In this document: one piece after another, positions 43,558 to 51,245 of the stretch | Layout of the letters: each line of letters opens with the position of its first letter | Position numbering within the stretch: position 1 is the stretch's first letter | Source of the DNA: Oscillospiraceae bacterium | GTDB lineage: Bacteria > Bacillota > Clostridia > Oscillospirales > Ruminococcaceae | Reading direction: 5' to 3' | Assembly: GCA_902363145.1 (NCBI GenBank) | Contig: CABIZB010000001.1 | Span: 992,001-1,056,000 of the forward strand | Length of the DNA stretch: 64,000 nucleotides | Program-made: the position numbers and the translations under genes | The notes under the pieces: generated by a model | Told to the model about the DNA's origin: nothing | Database searches by the model: none | What the model saw: the letters and a program-made list of their open reading frames with translations, nothing else

Positions 43558-43638
43558 ATGTAATACCAACCTTTCAAATACGGAATGCCGCTTCGGCGAT
43601 TCCTCTGTCTGACAATATTATACCACTTCTGCCAAAAA

Positions 43639-43675
43639 TGTCAAGGTGCGGCATGTTGCCGCTTCCACCTCGTTA
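43639..43675. repeat. Left half of a 98-bp-family repeat unit
   Basis: GGCATGTTGCCGCTTCCACC matches the start of the unit that is tandemly repeated at 61288-61705. The unit is cut here by repeat copy B and continues at 43834. Confidence 0.7.
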
Positions 43676-43833
43676 TACTAATCTTCAATCGCTCTATAGG
43701 CAAAGCCGACAGATGAAATAAGACCAGTCAAGGAAAGCGACCGCAGGCGGGCTTGCCGCCCGGCAAGGGAGCTTGACGAAGAATGGGCTTATTTCAGCCG
43801 AGGATTTGTCTGTAGGTTGATTGAAGATTAGTA
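43676..43833. repeat. TACTAAT-type palindromic repeat, copy B (158 bp)
   Basis: Same length, orientation and interior as copy A, with perfect 15-bp terminal inverted repeats TACTAATCTTCAATC. Nested complementary blocks allow a long folded structure (GGCGG/CCGCC at the tip). TTA lies on both flanks. It is inserted in a copy of the 98-bp repeat. Confidence 0.88.
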
Positions 43834-43905
43834 TTAGTTATCATTATGTAAACTTTTTTATTTGCGGCTCGGTAACTCTCATATGCGGTAAAATATATAT
43901 GTCAT
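43834..43905. repeat. Right half of the interrupted 98-bp-family unit
   Basis: TTTGCGGCTCGGTAACTCTC corresponds to TTTGCAGCTCGGTAACTCAT in the tandem array at 61.3 kb. Together with 43639-43675 this is one diverged unit split by copy B. Confidence 0.7.
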
Positions 43906-43921
43906 TCTTAAAAAACATCTG

Positions 43922-44023
43922 ATACTAAGCATCAATTAAAAACTATACAAAAAATCGAGCATAATCTTGCGTGTATGGGTTATGTGAAGATTTTTTGTCT
44001 ATAGTTTTATTGGTGATCAGTAT
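43922..44023. repeat. Long imperfect palindrome (102 bp)
   Basis: The left arm (from ATACTAAGCATCAATTAAAA through CAAAAAATC at 43956) and the complement of the right arm (from GATTTTTTG at 43989 to CAGTAT at 44023) match over about 33 positions with a few mismatches and a 2-bp bulge; CATAA/TTATG continues the pairing near the centre. It is unlike copies A-C except for the ATACT ends. It may be another MITE-like relic or an RNA hairpin upstream of the PH-domain gene. Confidence 0.65.
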
Positions 44024-44046
44024 GATATGCCCCGACAAGAATATTC

Positions 44047-44075
44047 TTGCAAAAGCATAATAACTGTGTTATAAT
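44047..44075 (+). promoter_or_regulatory. Promoter of the PH-domain/FkbM pair
   Basis: TTGCAA (44047-44052), 17-bp spacer, TATAAT (44070-44075), 31 bp before the start codon. Confidence 0.65.
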
Positions 44076-44106
44076 TACTGTAATAAATATGAAAGGAACA
44101 ACTGCT

Positions 44107-44508
44107 ATGAAAGCTGATTTTGATTATCTCTGGACTGACAAGAAGCGTACGATATTCGGTCTGCCCCTTTCCTTTACAAGATATTATCTCACTGAGAAAA
44201 AACTCATCACCCGAACAGGCTTTTTAAATATAGTAGAGGACGAGTTCGACCTTTACCGTGTGATAGACAAGAAGCTCATGCTTCCCCTCGGTCAGCGGCT
44301 TTTCGGCTGCGGCACTGTGATCATCAACGTGAAAGACGTGGATACTCCAGTAAAGACAGTAAAATCTGTCAAGGCTCCCAGAAAGATGATGGAGCTGCTG
44401 GACGCTCAAGTGAATAAGATGCGTGACGCTTACGGCATCAGGGGCCGTGACATGAACGAAGTGCTCTGTCACCATGATGATATCATGGGAGATGACGGCA
44501 ATGCTTGA
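44107..44508 (+). CDS. Bacterial PH domain protein
   Basis: 133 residues with one PH-like domain (DUF304/bPH): RTIFGLPLSFTRYYLTEKKL, ITRTGFLNIVEDEFDLYRV. No membrane segment. ATG after AAAGGAAC. The last 8 bp overlap the FkbM methyltransferase start (ATGCTTGA), so the two are translated together. The PH domain may bind a partner or membrane; function unknown. Confidence 0.8.
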   Translation: MKADFDYLWTDKKRTIFGLPLSFTRYYLTEKKLITRTGFLNIVEDEFDLYRVIDKKLMLPLGQRLFGCGTVIINVKDVDTPVKTVKSVKAPRKMMELLDAQVNKMRDAYGIRGRDMNEVLCHHDDIMGDDGNA

Positions 44509-45586
44509 TTTTATTAAAGAAAAGACCGACTGCTGGGAATTTCTGCGCTCCACCGAGCTGCCTATCTTCATCTATGGCATGGGCGACGGTGCGGAAAAGA
44601 TACTCCGTGTTTTCGATATGTACAATATCCCCACAGCAGGATTTTTTGCCAGCGATGAATTTGTGAGAGGACATTATTTCAAAGGGCATCTTGTTCACTC
44701 CCTCTCTCAGATAGAGGCACTCATTGATGATTTTATAATAGTGCTTGCTTTCGGTGCGGGCTACGAAAGCCTGTACAACAGGATAAACGATATGGCAAAG
44801 CGCCACACTCTCCTTGCGCCCGATGTTCCCGTTGTGGGGGACGGTTTGTTCACCTACAGCTACTGCATGGAAAATGCCGACAAGCTTCAAAAGGTGTATG
44901 ACCTGCTGGCGGACGACATATCAAAGCAGACCTTTGCCGATGTGGTTAATTTCAGGATAAGCGGCAAGGTAGAATATCTTAACGCCTGCACATTCCCCCG
45001 TGAAAGGATTTTCACCGATATTATTAGGCTTGGCGATGATGAAGAATATATCGACATGGGCGCTTACAACGGCGATACCGTGCTGGAATTTGCCGATATC
45101 ACAGGGGGAAAATACCGCAGGATATTCGCCATGGAGCCTGATACAAGGAACTTCCGCAAGCTTACCAAAAGCACCGACGGCATGGAGCGCATAGACCTGT
45201 TCAACGCTGCCGCATGGAGCGATGACACAGCTCTCACATTTTCCGACCGCTCGGGAAGGAACTCCAAGCTCACCGAGGGCGGAGGCGTTAAGCTCAAGCA
45301 GGTAGCGGCTCTCAGGGGCGACAGTCTTTCGGAAAATGCAACATTTATAAAAATGGACGTGGAGGGCGCTGAACGCCATGCGCTGGAGGGCTGTGCCCAG
45401 TCACTGAAAAACGGCTCAAAGCTTATCTGTGCCCTTTATCACAGGACGGAGGACATTTTTGATCTGCCGCTGCTGGTGCATGAGATAAACCCGGATCTGA
45501 AGCTGTACATACGTCATCTTATGTATATTCCCGCCTGGGAGACCAATCTTTACTGCGTTCCTAATACTAATAACCATTTAACCTAA
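44501..45586 (+). CDS. FkbM family methyltransferase
   Basis: 361 residues. The C-terminal half carries FkbM motifs: YIDMGAYNGDTVLEF (SAM site), RIFAMEPDTRNFRKL and FIKMDVEGAERHALEG; the N-terminal 160 residues (FIYGMGDGAEKILRVFDMY) look like a nucleotide-binding Rossmann half that often precedes FkbM in clostridia. Likely O-methylates a sugar or small molecule. Odd: the last codons (PNTNNHLT-stop) lie in a TACTAAT-ended palindrome, so an inserted repeat supplies the C-terminus. Start at the ATG inside the PH gene end. Confidence 0.85.
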   Translation: MLDFIKEKTDCWEFLRSTELPIFIYGMGDGAEKILRVFDMYNIPTAGFFASDEFVRGHYFKGHLVHSLSQIEALIDDFIIVLAFGAGYESLYNRINDMAKRHTLLAPDVPVVGDGLFTYSYCMENADKLQKVYDLLADDISKQTFADVVNFRISGKVEYLNACTFPRERIFTDIIRLGDDEEYIDMGAYNGDTVLEFADITGGKYRRIFAMEPDTRNFRKLTKSTDGMERIDLFNAAAWSDDTALTFSDRSGRNSKLTEGGGVKLKQVAALRGDSLSENATFIKMDVEGAERHALEGCAQSLKNGSKLICALYHRTEDIFDLPLLVHEINPDLKLYIRHLMYIPAWETNLYCVPNTNNHLT

Positions 45587-45605
45587 GAACAAATGATTAT
45601 TAGTA
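45565..45605. repeat. TACTAAT-ended palindrome D (41 bp)
   Basis: TACTAATAACCATTT and the complement of TACTAATAATCATTT enclose 11 bp. The same heptamer ends the 158-bp copies and the 42-bp copy C. It contains the stop codon of the FkbM gene. Confidence 0.75.
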
Positions 45606-45618
45606 TAAGCAGTGATTT

Positions 45619-45652
45619 TGTCCGTCACACACGGACAGTTGTGTATTTTTTG
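45619..45652 (+). terminator. Terminator-like hairpin after the FkbM gene
   Basis: TGTCCGT and ACGGACA pair around 5 nt; a T run follows after 8 nt. Weak to moderate. Confidence 0.5.
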
Positions 45653-45682
45653 AAAACAATCTGACGGAGTTTTATAAAACAC

Positions 45683-45711
45683 TTGCAAAATCCGAAAAAA
45701 TGTTATATTAT
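45683..45711 (+). promoter_or_regulatory. Promoter of the aminotransferase
   Basis: TTGCAA (45683-45688), 17-bp spacer, TATTAT (45706-45711). A short hairpin CTGCGG/CCGCAG follows in the leader at 45723-45740. Confidence 0.55.
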
Positions 45712-45772
45712 ATATAGTGGACTGCGGTGTGTGCCGCAGATGATCAACAGAGATTGAAAGGGAGATTTAGTT

Positions 45773-47053
45773 ATGGCTTTGAAGGATATGACCGCAGAGC
45801 AGCTCAAGGCATTCAGGGACGAGTGCCGGAAGCAGTACGACGATTTCAAATCACAGGGACTTAAGCTTGATATGTCAAGAGGTAAGCCCTGCAAGGAGCA
45901 GCTTGATATGAGCATGCCAATGCTCGACGTTCTCAACAGCAGCTCTTCTCTTATCGACGCTGACGGCGTTGATGTCCGCAATTACGGCTTCCTTACAGGT
46001 ATCACCGAGGCTAAGAAGCTTTTTGCAGACCTGCTGGGCGTTGACCCCTCCATGATAATCGTAGGCGGTAATTCCAGCCTTACTCTTATGTATGATTCCG
46101 TTGCAAGAGCAATGCAGTTCGGCGTATATGGCAGCACAAAGCCCTGGGGCAAGTGCGATAAGGTAAAGTTCCTTTGCCCTGTTCCCGGCTATGACAGACA
46201 TTTCGGCATCACCGAGACTTTCGGCATCGAAATGATAAATGTTCCCATGACTCCTCAGGGTCCTGATATGGATATGGTTGAGGAGCTTGTAAACAACGAT
46301 CCCGCCGTTAAGGGAATCTGGTGCGTACCTATGTACTCCAACCCCGACGGATACACATATTCCGATGAAACAGTAAAGCGATTTGCAGCTCTCAAGCCCG
46401 CTGCCGAGGATTTCAGAATTTTCTGGGATAACGCTTACTGCGTACATCACCTGAAGGACGACCACGACAGTCTCCTTAACATTTTTGATGAAGCAAAGAA
46501 GTGCGGCAACGAGGATATGATCTTCGAGTTCGCTTCCACTTCCAAGATAACCTTCCCCGGTGCAGGCGTTGCAGTTATCGCAGCTTCCGAGAACAATGTA
46601 AAGCAGATCTCCAAGCTTCTGGGAATGCAGAACATCAGCTACGATAAGGTAAATCAGCTCCGCCACGTAAGATATTTTGGCAATGCTGACGGCCTCAGAA
46701 AGTACATGGAAAAGCACAAGGCTATCCTTGCTCCCAAGTTTGATACCGTTATCAGAATACTCACCGAGCAGATGGGCGACCTTGATATCCTTACATGGAA
46801 CGAGCCTAAGGGCGGCTACTTCATTTCCGTAAATACCCTTGACGGCTGTGCAAAGGAAGTTGCACGTCTCTGCAAGGAGGGCGGCGTTGTCCTCACAGGA
46901 GCAGGCGCAACCTTCCCCTACAAGAAGGACCCCAACGACAAGAACATTCGTCTTTCTCCTTCTTTCCCCACTTTGGAAGATCTTACAAAGGCTATGGAGC
47001 TTTTCTGCATCTGCGTAAAGCTTGCATCTGCTGAAAAACTGCTTGCAAAGTAA
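45773..47053 (+). CDS. Aspartate aminotransferase-like, PLP fold type I (MocR-like subgroup)
   Basis: 426 residues. GGNSSLTLMYD, then IWCVPMYSNPDGYTYS, FWDNAYCVHHL and the PLP lysine in FASTSKITFPGAGVAV give a fold type I aminotransferase; the sequence as a whole matches the divergent family (Aminotran_MocR) of which one member was shown to be an aspartate aminotransferase. No helix-turn-helix is present. Probably transfers amino groups between aspartate or alanine and 2-oxoglutarate. Confidence 0.9.
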   Translation: MALKDMTAEQLKAFRDECRKQYDDFKSQGLKLDMSRGKPCKEQLDMSMPMLDVLNSSSSLIDADGVDVRNYGFLTGITEAKKLFADLLGVDPSMIIVGGNSSLTLMYDSVARAMQFGVYGSTKPWGKCDKVKFLCPVPGYDRHFGITETFGIEMINVPMTPQGPDMDMVEELVNNDPAVKGIWCVPMYSNPDGYTYSDETVKRFAALKPAAEDFRIFWDNAYCVHHLKDDHDSLLNIFDEAKKCGNEDMIFEFASTSKITFPGAGVAVIAASENNVKQISKLLGMQNISYDKVNQLRHVRYFGNADGLRKYMEKHKAILAPKFDTVIRILTEQMGDLDILTWNEPKGGYFISVNTLDGCAKEVARLCKEGGVVLTGAGATFPYKKDPNDKNIRLSPSFPTLEDLTKAMELFCICVKLASAEKLLAK

Positions 47054-47074
47054 CTTGTTTTCCAACTGATATTT

Positions 47075-47128
47075 AAAGCTCCCTGTGCATATAATCCTAT
47101 TGTGATTCTAATGCGCAAGGAGCTTTTT
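47075..47128 (+). terminator. Terminator of the aminotransferase, holding the next gene's ribosome site
   Basis: AAAGCTCC and GGAGCTTT pair, with a second stem GTGCAT/ATGCGC inside, then five T. The right arm (AAGGAG, 47117-47122) is also the ribosome site of the deacetylase, whose ATG starts at 47132. Confidence 0.7.
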
Positions 47129-47131
47129 AGT

Positions 47132-48001
47132 ATGTACAAATGCGTAAAAATATCCGCAGCTGCCGTGATATCTGCGGCAGTCGTATTATCTGCGGCGGTG
47201 TTTTTCATATCAGACCACAGCAGCAGGGCAATAACGGCTTCATCTGATCAAATGGAGCAGTCTCTTCCCGTGATAATGTATCACAGCGTGCTTTCAGACC
47301 CGTCACGGACAGGCGACTACGTTATCACGCCCGATGAATTTGAAAAAGACCTTATTTACATCAAAAGCAAGGGCATGAACACCGTTACTCCCGATATGAT
47401 AATCGACTATGTGGATAATGGCACTCCCCTGCCGGAAGGCCCCATACTGCTCACCTTTGATGACGGGCATCTGAATAATATGACCTATGCTCTGCCGCTG
47501 CTGCAAAAGTATGATATGTATGCCACAGTAAGCGTGGTAGGAGCATACACATTAAACGCCGAGAAAGAAAATGACCCAAATCCTTATTATGCCTATCTGA
47601 CGCACGATGATATCATTGAACTTGACAAGGAAGGACACTTTGATATCGGCTGCCACACCTATGATATGCACAGTCTGGGCTGCCGAAACGGTGCGTCACG
47701 AAAAAGCAGCGAGACCGAGGAGGAATACAAGGTAAACTTTTCCCATGACCTGACACTGTTCCGTGATGAAATATCGGAAAAGTGCGGCATCTCCCCCATT
47801 GTATATGCCTATCCCTACGGCTACATCTCGTCGGAGGGGTATGACCTGCTGAAAGAATACGGCTATCGGATAGTCCTTACCTGCTGCGAGCGTGGAAACA
47901 CTATCCCCTGCGGCACAGGTGACAGGCTAATTATCCTTGACCGATACAACCGCTCAGGTCTTATGCAGTCGGAGGATTTTATGAAGAAAGCAGGAATTTG
48001 A
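47132..48001 (+). CDS. Polysaccharide deacetylase, secreted or anchored
   Basis: 289 residues. N-terminal hydrophobic segment (ISAAAVISAAVVLSAAVFF), then the NodB-homology domain: LPVIMYHSVL, LLTFDDGHLNN (motif 1, catalytic Asp and metal-binding Asp), GCHTYDMHSLG (motif 2, H-x3-H region) and YAYPYGYISSEG. A carbohydrate esterase 4 enzyme removing N-acetyl groups from a glycan, probably peptidoglycan or capsule. Confidence 0.9.
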   Translation: MYKCVKISAAAVISAAVVLSAAVFFISDHSSRAITASSDQMEQSLPVIMYHSVLSDPSRTGDYVITPDEFEKDLIYIKSKGMNTVTPDMIIDYVDNGTPLPEGPILLTFDDGHLNNMTYALPLLQKYDMYATVSVVGAYTLNAEKENDPNPYYAYLTHDDIIELDKEGHFDIGCHTYDMHSLGCRNGASRKSSETEEEYKVNFSHDLTLFRDEISEKCGISPIVYAYPYGYISSEGYDLLKEYGYRIVLTCCERGNTIPCGTGDRLIILDRYNRSGLMQSEDFMKKAGI

Positions 48002-48087
48002 TTTAAGCACATTTACTATTGTGCAGGCATTAAAATTGTGCAATACGTTGAAAATTTATAAAAAGGGCAAAATAGTTTCTAAAAGCC

Positions 48088-48116
48088 TTGACAAAACTAC
48101 ACCAATGTGGTATATT
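48088..48116 (+). promoter_or_regulatory. Promoter of the reverse rubrerythrin
   Basis: TTGACA (48088-48093), 17-bp spacer, TATATT (48111-48116), 72 bp before the ATG. I did not find a convincing PerR box. Confidence 0.8.
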
Positions 48117-48187
48117 TATATCACAGCAAGAAACCCGATACCAAATCGGATAAAAATAATGATAATAATATTACGGAGGTAAAAAAT

Positions 48188-48739
48188 ATGAAAAAGTTTG
48201 TATGTTCTATCTGCGGCTATGTATATGAGGGTGAGACCGCACCCGAAAAATGTCCCCAGTGCGGAGCTCCCGCTTCCAAGTTCACAGAGGTTGCTTCCGA
48301 TGACGGACTGAAGTTTGCCTGCGAGCACATTGTCGGCATCGCTAAGGAAGTTGACGACAAGGAGATCATCGACGGTCTCAACCAGAACTTCATGGGCGAG
48401 TGCACAGAAGTTGGTATGTACCTTGCAATGTCCAGAGTTGCTGACAGAGAGGGCTACCCCGAAGTCGCTGAGGCTTACAAGAGAATCGCTTACGAAGAGG
48501 CTGAGCACGCAGCTAAGTTTGCAGAGCTTCTGGGCGACGTTGTTTCCGACTCCACCAAGAAGAACCTCGAAATGAGAGTTATGGCTGAGCACGGCGCAAC
48601 TCAGGGCAAGCTTGACCTTGCTTCCAGAGCAAAGAAGCTTAACCTGGACGCTATCCATGATACTGTCCATGAAATGGCAAAGGACGAGGCAAGACACGGC
48701 AAGGCATTCCAGGGTCTCCTCAACCGTTACTTCAAGTAA
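48188..48739 (+). CDS. Reverse rubrerythrin
   Basis: 183 residues. The rubredoxin domain is at the N-terminus ([23 protein letters not shown], two CxxC), followed by the diiron four-helix domain with E-x6-Y and E-x2-H ligands ([49 protein letters not shown]). The reversed order marks the NADH-linked peroxide and oxygen reductase of clostridia. Strong GGAGG site. Confidence 0.95.
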   Translation: MKKFVCSICGYVYEGETAPEKCPQCGAPASKFTEVASDDGLKFACEHIVGIAKEVDDKEIIDGLNQNFMGECTEVGMYLAMSRVADREGYPEVAEAYKRIAYEEAEHAAKFAELLGDVVSDSTKKNLEMRVMAEHGATQGKLDLASRAKKLNLDAIHDTVHEMAKDEARHGKAFQGLLNRYFK

Positions 48740-48758
48740 TTTATACGCTGATATCCAT

Positions 48759-48790
48759 AGGGTGTACAGAGTGATCTGTACACCCTTTTT
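48759..48790 (+). terminator. Terminator of the rubrerythrin gene
   Basis: GGGTGTACAG and CTGTACACCC, perfect 10-bp stem, then five T. Confidence 0.95.
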
Positions 48791-48845
48791 CTATGTGCTA
48801 CCCCCGCTTGCAGGTGTTAAAACTGCATTTGTAACAGCACCCATT

Positions 48846-48886
48846 AAAAAAGGGCATTGCCGAAAATGGCAATGCCCTTTTATTAT
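48846..48886. terminator. Terminator of metG, bidirectional
   Basis: AAGGGCATTGCC and GGCAATGCCCTT make a perfect 12-bp stem, with A run before and T run after. It lies 20 bp beyond the metG stop. Confidence 0.92.
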
Positions 48887-48906
48887 TTCTGTATAAACTT
48901 ATGAAC

Positions 48907-50862
48907 TTATGAAAGCTTAGAGCCGTTGGGGATATCCTTGTCAACGAAAATTACCTTTGCATCTTCTCCGACACTTGCGGCAACTATCATTCCGTTGGAC
49001 TCAACCCCGCAGAGCTTTGCGGGAGCAAGGTTTGCAACAACAATTACCTTTTTGCCGATAAGATCCTCGGGAGCATACCACTTGGCAATGCCCGATACTA
49101 CCTGTCTCTCGCCGAAGCCGTCATCAAGCATGAGCTTCAGGAGCTTCTTTGCCTTGGGTATCTTCTCGCAGGACTTGACCTCTGCAACACGCAGGTCGGA
49201 CTTGAAGAAATCGTCGATCTTTATAGTCTCGGAAAGAGGCTCAAGGTTTGCGCCGTCCTTATCCTGCTCAGCCTGAGTCTTTTTCATCTGAGCTTCGATA
49301 AGAGCATTAAGCTCGCTTATCTCCTTGTCAACGTCGATTCTGGGGAAGAGAACTTCTCCTCTGTGAACGGTGACATCGGCAGGAAGAACGCCGAACTTAG
49401 CTGCATTTTCGTAGGAAACATCATCGGCGGACGCACCTATCTGCTCCCATACCTTGGGCATGGTGGTAGGCATAAATGCGGAAAGCAGAGATGTGGAAAT
49501 TCTGATAGCTTCAAGGAGATTGTAAAGAACAGCTGCAAGTCTGGGCTTGTTGGCCTCATCCTTTGCAAGCACCCAGGGAGCAGTCTCGTCAATGTACTTG
49601 TTTGCACGGGAAATTACCTTGAATATCTCAGCAAGAGCGATGTTCAGGGTGGTGTTGTCCATGCACTCGTCAACCTTTGCACGGAGAGCTGTTGCCATGG
49701 AGATAAGCTCATCGTCCATAGGGTCGGACTTCTTGTCGGCAGGAAGAGTGCCGCCGAAATACTTCTCCACCATTGCAACGGTTCTGGAAACAAGGTTGCC
49801 CAGGTCATTTGCAAGGTCGGAGTTAATTCTGTTTATCATTATCTCGTTGGAGAATGAGCTGTCAGCACCGAGAGCCATTTCACGGAGAATGTGGTATCTG
49901 ATAGCATCGGGAGAATATCTCTCGCCAAGAACCATTGGGTCAACAACGTTGCCGATGGACTTGCTCATCTTCTGACCGTTGAAGGTTATCCAGCCGTGAA
50001 CAGCAAGGTGCTTGGGCAGAGGAAGATCAAGAGCCATAAGGATAGCGGGCCAGATGATAGCGTGGAAACGCATAATATCCTTTGCTACCATATGCACATC
50101 TGCGGGCCAGAACTTGTCATAATCATTGTAGGCGTCGTTTGCATATCCCAGAGCGGTGATATAGTTGGAAAGGGCATCTACCCATACATATATAATGTGC
50201 TTATCATCAAAGGGAACTGGAATGCCCCACTTAAAGGAGGTACGTGAAACGCAGAGATCCTCGAGACCGGGCTTGATGAAGTTGTTTACAAGCTCAGTAG
50301 CACGGGTCTTGGGCTGGAGATAATCGGTTTCAAGGAGCAGCTTCTCGATTCTTTCAGCAAAGGGAGACATCTTGAAGAAGTAAGCCTCTTCCTTGGCCTC
50401 AACAACATCTCTGTGGCACTCTGGGCACTTGCCGTCCTCGTCCAGCTGGGACTCGGTCCAGAAGCTTTCGCAGGGAGTACAGTACTTGCCCTTGTATTCG
50501 CCCTTATAGATATAATCCTTGTCATAAAGAGCCTTGAAGATAGCCTGAACGGATTTTACGTGATAATCGTCGGTAGTTCTGATGTAGCGGTCATAGCTGA
50601 TGTTCATGTAGGACCAGAGCTTCTTGAAATGTTCAACGATCTCGTCAACATACTGCTTGGGAGTAACACCCTTTTCAGCAGCCTTCTGCTCGATCTTCTG
50701 ACCGTGCTCGTCCGTACCGGTAAGGAACATCACATCATAGCCCTGCATTCGTCTGTAACGGGCAATGGAATCGCAGGCAACTGTGGTATAGCAGTGACCG
50801 ATATGAGGATTGCCCGAAGGATAATAGATAGGGGTCGTAATGTAGTAGGGTTTCTTTGACAT
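48907..50862 (-). CDS. metG: Methionyl-tRNA synthetase
   Basis: 651 residues. Catalytic domain with PSGNPHIGH (HIGH) near residue 15 and GQKMSKSIGNVVDP (KMSKS) near residue 300; a zinc knuckle CTPCESFWTESQLDEDGKCPECH; an anticodon-binding helical domain; and a C-terminal tRNA-binding OB domain (IDDFFKSDLRVAEV). Start at the ATG 8 nt after GGAGG. Confidence 0.98.
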   Translation of the reverse strand: MSKKPYYITTPIYYPSGNPHIGHCYTTVACDSIARYRRMQGYDVMFLTGTDEHGQKIEQKAAEKGVTPKQYVDEIVEHFKKLWSYMNISYDRYIRTTDDYHVKSVQAIFKALYDKDYIYKGEYKGKYCTPCESFWTESQLDEDGKCPECHRDVVEAKEEAYFFKMSPFAERIEKLLLETDYLQPKTRATELVNNFIKPGLEDLCVSRTSFKWGIPVPFDDKHIIYVWVDALSNYITALGYANDAYNDYDKFWPADVHMVAKDIMRFHAIIWPAILMALDLPLPKHLAVHGWITFNGQKMSKSIGNVVDPMVLGERYSPDAIRYHILREMALGADSSFSNEIMINRINSDLANDLGNLVSRTVAMVEKYFGGTLPADKKSDPMDDELISMATALRAKVDECMDNTTLNIALAEIFKVISRANKYIDETAPWVLAKDEANKPRLAAVLYNLLEAIRISTSLLSAFMPTTMPKVWEQIGASADDVSYENAAKFGVLPADVTVHRGEVLFPRIDVDKEISELNALIEAQMKKTQAEQDKDGANLEPLSETIKIDDFFKSDLRVAEVKSCEKIPKAKKLLKLMLDDGFGERQVVSGIAKWYAPEDLIGKKVIVVANLAPAKLCGVESNGMIVAASVGEDAKVIFVDKDIPNGSKLS

Positions 50863-50897
50863 GATATTAGCCTCCAATTATGATATTCATAACTTAT

Positions 50898-50926
50898 ATT
50901 ATAAACCATTTTTCTGCATTTGTCAC
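50898..50926 (-). promoter_or_regulatory. Promoter of metG
   Basis: Minus strand: GTGACA (50926-50921), 17-bp spacer, TATAAT (50903-50898), about 35 bp before the start. No T-box structure is evident in so short a leader. Confidence 0.7.
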
Positions 50927-50979
50927 TACTTTTGGGAAATTTTTTTGAGAAAAAGAGCATAATTCCAAGGATACACCCC

Positions 50980-51009
50980 TTGACAAAACGCAGTCGGGTG
51001 TGATATAGT
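50980..51009 (+). promoter_or_regulatory. Plus-strand promoter before the small ORF and the MFS gene
   Basis: TTGACA (50980-50985), 18-bp spacer, TATAGT (51004-51009). It drives a leader of about 230 nt to the MFS start, in which the 36-codon ORF lies. Confidence 0.65.
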
Positions 51010-51051
51010 AAAAAAGTAAACCATTCACCAATGATAAAAGAGGTCAGTATC

Positions 51052-51162
51052 ATGCTTTGGAAAATGACAAATGTACAGCTTCAGAAAGGTTCCGTTTTTC
51101 CCTTTTACGGGGATAGTGCGCCCTTTTGTAAGAAAATTTGTCATAAACAGGCTCTTATCTGA
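51052..51162 (+). CDS. Small ORF, 36 aa, in the MFS gene leader
   Basis: MLWKMTNVQLQKGSVFPFYG and onward, ending at a TGA; AGAGGTC lies before the ATG. No family recognised. It may be a leader peptide or simply chance. Confidence 0.3.
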   Translation: MLWKMTNVQLQKGSVFPFYGDSAPFCKKICHKQALI

Positions 51163-51245
51163 CTTAAAACAGAGCAGTTTTACAAATAAATAGTGCGCAT
51201 TATCTTCTTAAACTATCACTAAATTCAGTTTAAGGAGATTTTTTT

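Noticed and set aside
45875..47065. A 396-codon minus-strand frame opposite the aminotransferase
   Set aside because: Shadow of a clear aminotransferase with ribosome site and promoter on the plus strand.
48088..48187. A PerR box before the rubrerythrin gene
   Set aside because: The imperfect dyad near ACACCAATGTGG does not match TTATAATnATTATAA.
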